8,707 bases of DNA from the NCBI GenBank assembly GCA_002405835.1, contig DHMO01000007.1, positions 33,146 to 41,852 of the forward strand. The letters are read 5' to 3'. Position 1 is the first letter of the stretch. Each line of letters begins with the position of its first letter. A program made the translations under genes and the position numbers. The stretch is from Lentisphaeria bacterium UBA4640 (GTDB lineage Bacteria > Verrucomicrobiota > Lentisphaeria > Victivallales > UBA1829). Of this stretch, positions 5,457 through 8,707 are shown one piece after another. Under the pieces are notes generated by a model that saw only the letters and a program-made list of their open reading frames with translations, did not search any database and had not been told where the DNA came from.

Positions 5457-6395
5457 ATGGGCAGAAGTGTTTATTCGTTTCCGGTTTTCAAGGAAATCAA
5501 AGAATTGAAACGGCATCCGGAACTTGCAAACGATTTCGACTGGGAGGGCTTGAGCGGGCATGACTGGTCTATCCTGCTTTGGCATTTACCGCAATATGCG
5601 GACAGGTGCGTCTGGAAAAAGCTGTCGAGGAGTGACTGGTGTTTCCTGCTGGAATCCAGTCCGGAGTTTGCGGAATATTGTGACTGGGGGAAAATCGAAC
5701 TGGCGGACTCGGTGAGTCTGCTTCAGAAACATCCTCAGCTTGCGGAATATTGTGATTTCGATAAATTCAGGTCCGTTGATTGGCTGCAGCTGCTTTGGTA
5801 TCAGCCTCAATTTGAGGTCCATTGCGATTGGGAAATACTGAAAACAGCCCGGCGGGGGCTCCGTTGGAGAAACTGTTGGGCGTTTCTGCTTGTCAATCAA
5901 CCTCAGTTTGCGGATAAGTGTCCGTGGGAAAAACTGGATTCCCTTTTTTGGGTGCTTCTTCTTCAGAAGCGTCCAGAGTTCGCGGATAAGTGTCATGTAT
6001 GGGAGACGTTTAGCGGTGTGGGCTGGTGGATTCTTCTTTCCTCCCAGCCGCAGTTTGCGGACCGGTGTAACTGGAAGGTGCTGACTGGTCATGACTGGTC
6101 GTCTCTGCTTCGTCGTCAGCCGCAGTTTGCGGACAAATGCGACTGGAAAACTCTGTCTGCTTCCGAGTGGAGGGAGGTGCTTGCTGATCAGCCGCAGTTC
6201 GGTGATAAATGTTGTATTTGGAATTCCTTTTCGGGATGTGACTGGGTGTACCTGCTTCGCCGTCAGCCGCAGTTTGCGGACAAATGCGACTGGTCGAAAT
6301 TGACAAAAACAGGCTGGAGAATTCTTCTCCGCAAGCAGCCGCAGTTCGCGGACCGGGCTCCGGAAGAAGTCAGATCCGTTTTGAAAAAGAAATGA
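5457..6395 (+). CDS. Protein of twelve 24-residue 'QPQFADKCDW' repeats
   Basis: This 312-residue protein consists almost wholly of repeats with the core LLxxQPQFADKCDW, then about 8 variable residues often reading xxLSGxDW. I count about twelve units. Early units are divergent (PELANDFDW, PEFAEYCDW) and later ones nearly identical. Two units have one extra residue (cores with CHVW and CCIW) and the fifth has an eight-residue insertion around 135-150. Each unit keeps Pro, an aromatic, usually one Cys and two Trp, so a regular solenoid is likely. There is no signal peptide or membrane segment, hence a probable cytoplasmic scaffold or binding protein. AAAGG (5444-5448) precedes the ATG by 8 nt. 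The gene diverges from the VWA/ATPase operon and has lower GC than dnaA or the hydrolase. I recall similar repeats in gut Lentisphaerota-type genomes but know no function. Confidence 0.88.
   Translation: MGRSVYSFPVFKEIKELKRHPELANDFDWEGLSGHDWSILLWHLPQYADRCVWKKLSRSDWCFLLESSPEFAEYCDWGKIELADSVSLLQKHPQLAEYCDFDKFRSVDWLQLLWYQPQFEVHCDWEILKTARRGLRWRNCWAFLLVNQPQFADKCPWEKLDSLFWVLLLQKRPEFADKCHVWETFSGVGWWILLSSQPQFADRCNWKVLTGHDWSSLLRRQPQFADKCDWKTLSASEWREVLADQPQFGDKCCIWNSFSGCDWVYLLRRQPQFADKCDWSKLTKTGWRILLRKQPQFADRAPEEVRSVLKKK
5496..6359 (+). repeat. In-frame tandem repeat array, about 12 units of 72 bp
   Basis: The coding repeat is visible at DNA level. Units are about 72 bp with two 75-bp units and one longer. 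The clearest case is 6105-6146 and 6252-6293, 42-nt copies that differ at one base and lie 147 bp apart (one 72-bp plus one 75-bp unit). Shorter copies of CAGCCGCAGTTTGCGGA recur at further units. The 3' units are the most alike, which suggests the array grew recently at that end. Confidence 0.85.
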
Positions 6396-6398
6396 TCC

Positions 6399-6417
6399 AG
6401 GGAAATTTTCTGTCCCT
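6399..6417 (+). terminator. Weak hairpin after the repeat-protein gene
   Basis: AGGGA (6399-6403) pairs with TCCCT (6413-6417) around a 9-nt loop, starting four bases after the stop codon. The following bases are TTAAAAATG, with no real U-run, so if it ends transcription it does so weakly or with a factor. Confidence 0.25.
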
Positions 6418-6435
6418 TAAAAATGCGGAGGACGC

Positions 6436-6464
6436 TTGATTTTTCTGTGTGGATAAAGTATTAG
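6436..6464 (+). promoter_or_regulatory. Likely promoter of the GH3 gene
   Basis: TTGATT (6436-6441), a 17-nt spacer and TATTAG (6459-6464) form a plausible sigma-70 promoter with four of six matches in each box and ideal spacing. Transcription would begin near 6470, about 38 nt before the chosen start codon. This also argues against the upstream in-frame ATG at 6466, which would lie at or before the transcript start. Confidence 0.45.
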
Positions 6465-6493
6465 TATGGGAAGATTGAAAAACATTCGCATCA

Positions 6494-6500
6494 AAAGGAG
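6494..6500 (+). promoter_or_regulatory. Ribosome binding site that fixes the GH3 start
   Basis: AAAGGAG followed by a 7-nt spacer (TTTGAAC) leads to the ATG at 6508. The alternative ATG at 6466 has no comparable site, so translation almost certainly begins at 6508. Confidence 0.8.
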
Positions 6501-6507
6501 TTTGAAC

Positions 6508-8679
6508 ATGTTTCCATATCAGAATCCGGCTCTTCCCGCCGCGGAACGCGCGGAAGACCTGCTCGCCCGCATGACAGTTGAAGAAAAAATCGGTCAGACC
6601 GTCATGGAGATTGTCTGCGCGTTTCCGGATGAGAAAAGCGCGGTTGAAAAGGTGCGCTCCGGCTGTTTCGGCTCCTTCATTTTGAGCACAACCGCGTTTC
6701 CCGGAAATCTCACGGCGTCGGGGATCAACATCGCATTTCTGAACCGCTGCCAGAAGGCGGCCGTCGAGGAAAGCCGGCTCGGAATTCCGCTGATTTTCGG
6801 ACGCGACGTCATCCACGGTCACTACACCGTCGCGCCGATTCCGCTGGCGCAGGCGGCCTCATTCAACCCCGCGTGTGCGGAGGAATCCGCGCAGATCGCC
6901 GCGACCGAATGCCGCGCCGAAAGTGTCCACTGGACCTTTGCGCCGATGATGGATATCTGCCGGGATCCCCGCTGGGGACGCGTCATCGAGTGCTTCGGCG
7001 AAGATCCGTATCTTGCGTCGAAGATGGCGGAAGGCGCGGTCCGCGGGTATCAGGGGGCGGACTCTGAGCATATCCGTGTCGCCGCGTGTGCGAAACACTT
7101 CGCCGGCTACGGTTTTGCCGAAGGCGGACGCGATTACGACTGCGCGGAAATCTCCCGCTACACCATGCTCAACACCGTGCTCGCTCCGTTCCGCGCGGCG
7201 GTGAAAAAGGCGCATGTCGCAAGCATTATGACGTCATTTCAGGTCACCGGAGGCACGCCGTCCTCCTCGGATGAATTTCTTCTGCGCGACACGCTCCGCG
7301 GCAGCTGGGGATTCGACGGCACAGTTGTCAGCGACTTCGGTTCGGTTGATGAAGTCGAGCTGCACGGCGCGGCGCAGGATGAACGGGACGGCGCAAAAAA
7401 GTCGTTCCATGCGGGCGTTGATGTTGAAATGTGCAACAACCTTTATCCGAAGTATCTTCCGGGACTCATCGCTTCCGGAGAGATTCCGATGGAAGATCTC
7501 GACCGTGCGGTGCGCGCGATTCTGATCATGAAGTTCCGCGCCGGGCTGTTCGAGAATCCCTATACGGATGAAAATGCGGGGAAGGCTGTCGCTTTTACGC
7601 AGGAACACCGCGACGCCGTCCGCCGGATCGCCGCCGAGTGCATGGTGCTTGCAAAGAATGAGAATCATACTCTCCCGCTGACGGACGTCAAGGGGAAGAA
7701 GATTCTTCTGATCGGTCCGATGGTTCATGAACGCGCCTCGCTCCGCGGTGCGTGGTGCGGAAACGGTTCAGTGAAGGATACGGCGACTTTTGCAGAGGCG
7801 TTTCAGGAGGTTCTCGAAGATTCCGCCGCGGTGGATGCACCGGTCTCCGCGCTTGCAGATGAACAGATCCGCCGGATCCGGTTCAACGATATTGTGATCT
7901 GCTGTCTTGGTGAAAGTTCCGCGTGCTGCGGCGAAACGCATGCTTCGGCGCGTTTTGCTCTTCCGCCCGGACAGGAGGAATTCCTGGAGGAGGTTCTGGC
8001 GCAGGGCAGAGATGTGATTGTGCTGATCGCTTCGGGCCGTCCTCTTCCGGTTCCTGCGGCGGAGCGGGGCGCGAAGGCGGTTCTGTACACCTGGCACTGC
8101 GGAACGGAGACTGCGCGCGCCGCGGCGGATATTGTTTTCGGCCGCGCCGAGCCCGGCGGACGTTTCCCGATGACGGTTCCGCGAAGCGTCGGTCAGATTC
8201 CGCTTTATTACGGACGGAAGCGCGTTGCGAAACTGACCAAAGAGTTTCTGATCCGTCAGAACTACCATTTTTACGATGATTCTCCGCTGGAGGGATTCCA
8301 TTCGTTCGGCTCCGGTCTTTCGTGGACGGATTTTGTCTGCGGAGAGCTGAAACTTGACCGCAGTACGGTATCTGCGGGCGGAAGCGTGGTCGCGATGCTT
8401 CCGGTGACGAATACGGGAGACCGCGCCGGACACGCGGTTGTGCAGTGCTATCTGCATGACGTCCGGGCGTCGTATGCGCGTCCGGGGAAGGAGCTGTGCG
8501 GTTTTGAGAAAGTTCTGCTTGCGCCCGGGGAGACGCGCGAAGTCTCGTTTGAAATCACCCCGGAAGCGATGGGCTTTTACGATGAAGGCGGCGTATTTCA
8601 GCTGGAGCCCGGCATGTTCGAGGTCGGAGCCGGTCTGTCGAGCGACGCCGCGCTGACGGCGGAATTTGAAGTGGTGTGA
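6508..8679 (+). CDS. Glycoside hydrolase family 3, beta-glucosidase/xylosidase (BglX type)
   Basis: A complete 723-residue GH3 enzyme, a retaining exo-glycosidase that removes sugars such as glucose or xylose from the non-reducing ends of oligosaccharides. The TIM-barrel domain shows FGRDVIHG (substrate-binding D100), FAPMMDICRDPRWGR, CFGEDPYL, AKHFAGYG..EGGRDY (K196, H197) and VVSDFGSV with nucleophile D276; the common SDW is SDF here. The alpha/beta sandwich domain (from about 400) has GESSACCGETH, where E476 is the likely acid/base by comparison with other GH3 enzymes, then LPPGQ and GGRFPMTVPRSVGQIPLYY. A fibronectin-III-like domain (about 635-715, with VTNTGDRAG and PGKELCGFEK) ends the protein. 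It begins MFPYQNP with no signal peptide, so it should act in the cytoplasm on imported oligosaccharides. It has its own promoter and ribosome binding site; no transporter or other sugar gene is in view. The exact sugar cannot be told from sequence. Confidence 0.95.
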   Translation: MFPYQNPALPAAERAEDLLARMTVEEKIGQTVMEIVCAFPDEKSAVEKVRSGCFGSFILSTTAFPGNLTASGINIAFLNRCQKAAVEESRLGIPLIFGRDVIHGHYTVAPIPLAQAASFNPACAEESAQIAATECRAESVHWTFAPMMDICRDPRWGRVIECFGEDPYLASKMAEGAVRGYQGADSEHIRVAACAKHFAGYGFAEGGRDYDCAEISRYTMLNTVLAPFRAAVKKAHVASIMTSFQVTGGTPSSSDEFLLRDTLRGSWGFDGTVVSDFGSVDEVELHGAAQDERDGAKKSFHAGVDVEMCNNLYPKYLPGLIASGEIPMEDLDRAVRAILIMKFRAGLFENPYTDENAGKAVAFTQEHRDAVRRIAAECMVLAKNENHTLPLTDVKGKKILLIGPMVHERASLRGAWCGNGSVKDTATFAEAFQEVLEDSAAVDAPVSALADEQIRRIRFNDIVICCLGESSACCGETHASARFALPPGQEEFLEEVLAQGRDVIVLIASGRPLPVPAAERGAKAVLYTWHCGTETARAAADIVFGRAEPGGRFPMTVPRSVGQIPLYYGRKRVAKLTKEFLIRQNYHFYDDSPLEGFHSFGSGLSWTDFVCGELKLDRSTVSAGGSVVAMLPVTNTGDRAGHAVVQCYLHDVRASYARPGKELCGFEKVLLAPGETREVSFEITPEAMGFYDEGGVFQLEPGMFEVGAGLSSDAALTAEFEVV

Positions 8680-8707
8680 CGGGAGAGGGGAACCCTGTTC
8701 CGGAGAT

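Noticed and set aside
6466..6507. Fourteen extra N-terminal codons for the GH3 enzyme
   Set aside because: The downstream ATG has a strong AAAGGAG site, and the likely transcript start is at or beyond 6466.
8689..8701. GGAAC/GTTCC inverted repeat after the GH3 stop as a terminator
   Set aside because: The arms are 5 bp with a 3-nt loop and the window ends six bases later, so no U-run can be assessed.
1..8707. CRISPR arrays, tRNA/rRNA genes, insertion sequences, integrase or attachment sites
   Set aside because: None was seen. The only tandem repeats are in-frame coding units at 5496-6359 and the short origin array.

Overview
The window looks like the replication-origin neighbourhood of a moderately GC-rich Gram-negative-type bacterium. 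My best guess is a PVC-group gut organism (Lentisphaerota, Victivallis-like). That rests on recollection of similar 'QPQFADKCDW' repeat proteins in such genomes, on dnaA being separated from dnaN, and on the glycoside hydrolase; it is inference, not proof.

Layout. (1) Bases 1-206 hold a leftward promoter of near-consensus sequence (TTGACT, 17-nt spacer, TATAAT), a 24-codon ORF with its own Shine-Dalgarno, and the first nine codons of a second leftward ORF cut by the window edge. (2) Bases 207-849 carry no convincing gene. They hold an AT-rich stretch, a cluster of DnaA-box-like sites about one helical turn apart, and directly before dnaA a hairpin and a perfect 19-bp palindrome. This is the candidate oriC and dnaA control region. 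(3) dnaA (850-2232) is followed 2 nt later by a PHP-family phosphatase gene resembling HisJ/HisK histidinol phosphatases (2235-3047). (4) On the minus strand, converging on the PHP gene with a 25-bp tail-to-tail overlap, lies a coupled pair: a VWA-domain protein (4125-5213) and then a stand-alone GyrB/ParE-type ATPase with transducer domain but no TOPRIM domain (3023-4132). A 75-codon ORF may precede them. (5) Diverging from that pair is a gene for a protein made almost entirely of about twelve 24-residue repeats (5457-6395). (6) The right end is a complete family-3 glycoside hydrolase (6508-8679) with its own promoter and strong ribosome binding site.

How the parts may work together. DnaA would bind the phased sites to open the origin, and may bind the palindrome to control its own gene. 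Its DNA-recognition motif reads GRNHTT where GRDHTT is usual, and most of the candidate boxes depart from the classic box at position 6, which is an interesting match. The VWA/GHKL-ATPase pair resembles MoxR-VWA metal-dependent chaperone modules in logic, with the AAA+ ATPase replaced by a gyrase-type ATPase; no function can be assigned. Together with the divergent repeat protein it is the best candidate here for an undescribed system. The GH3 enzyme appears to be an independent sugar-degradation gene.
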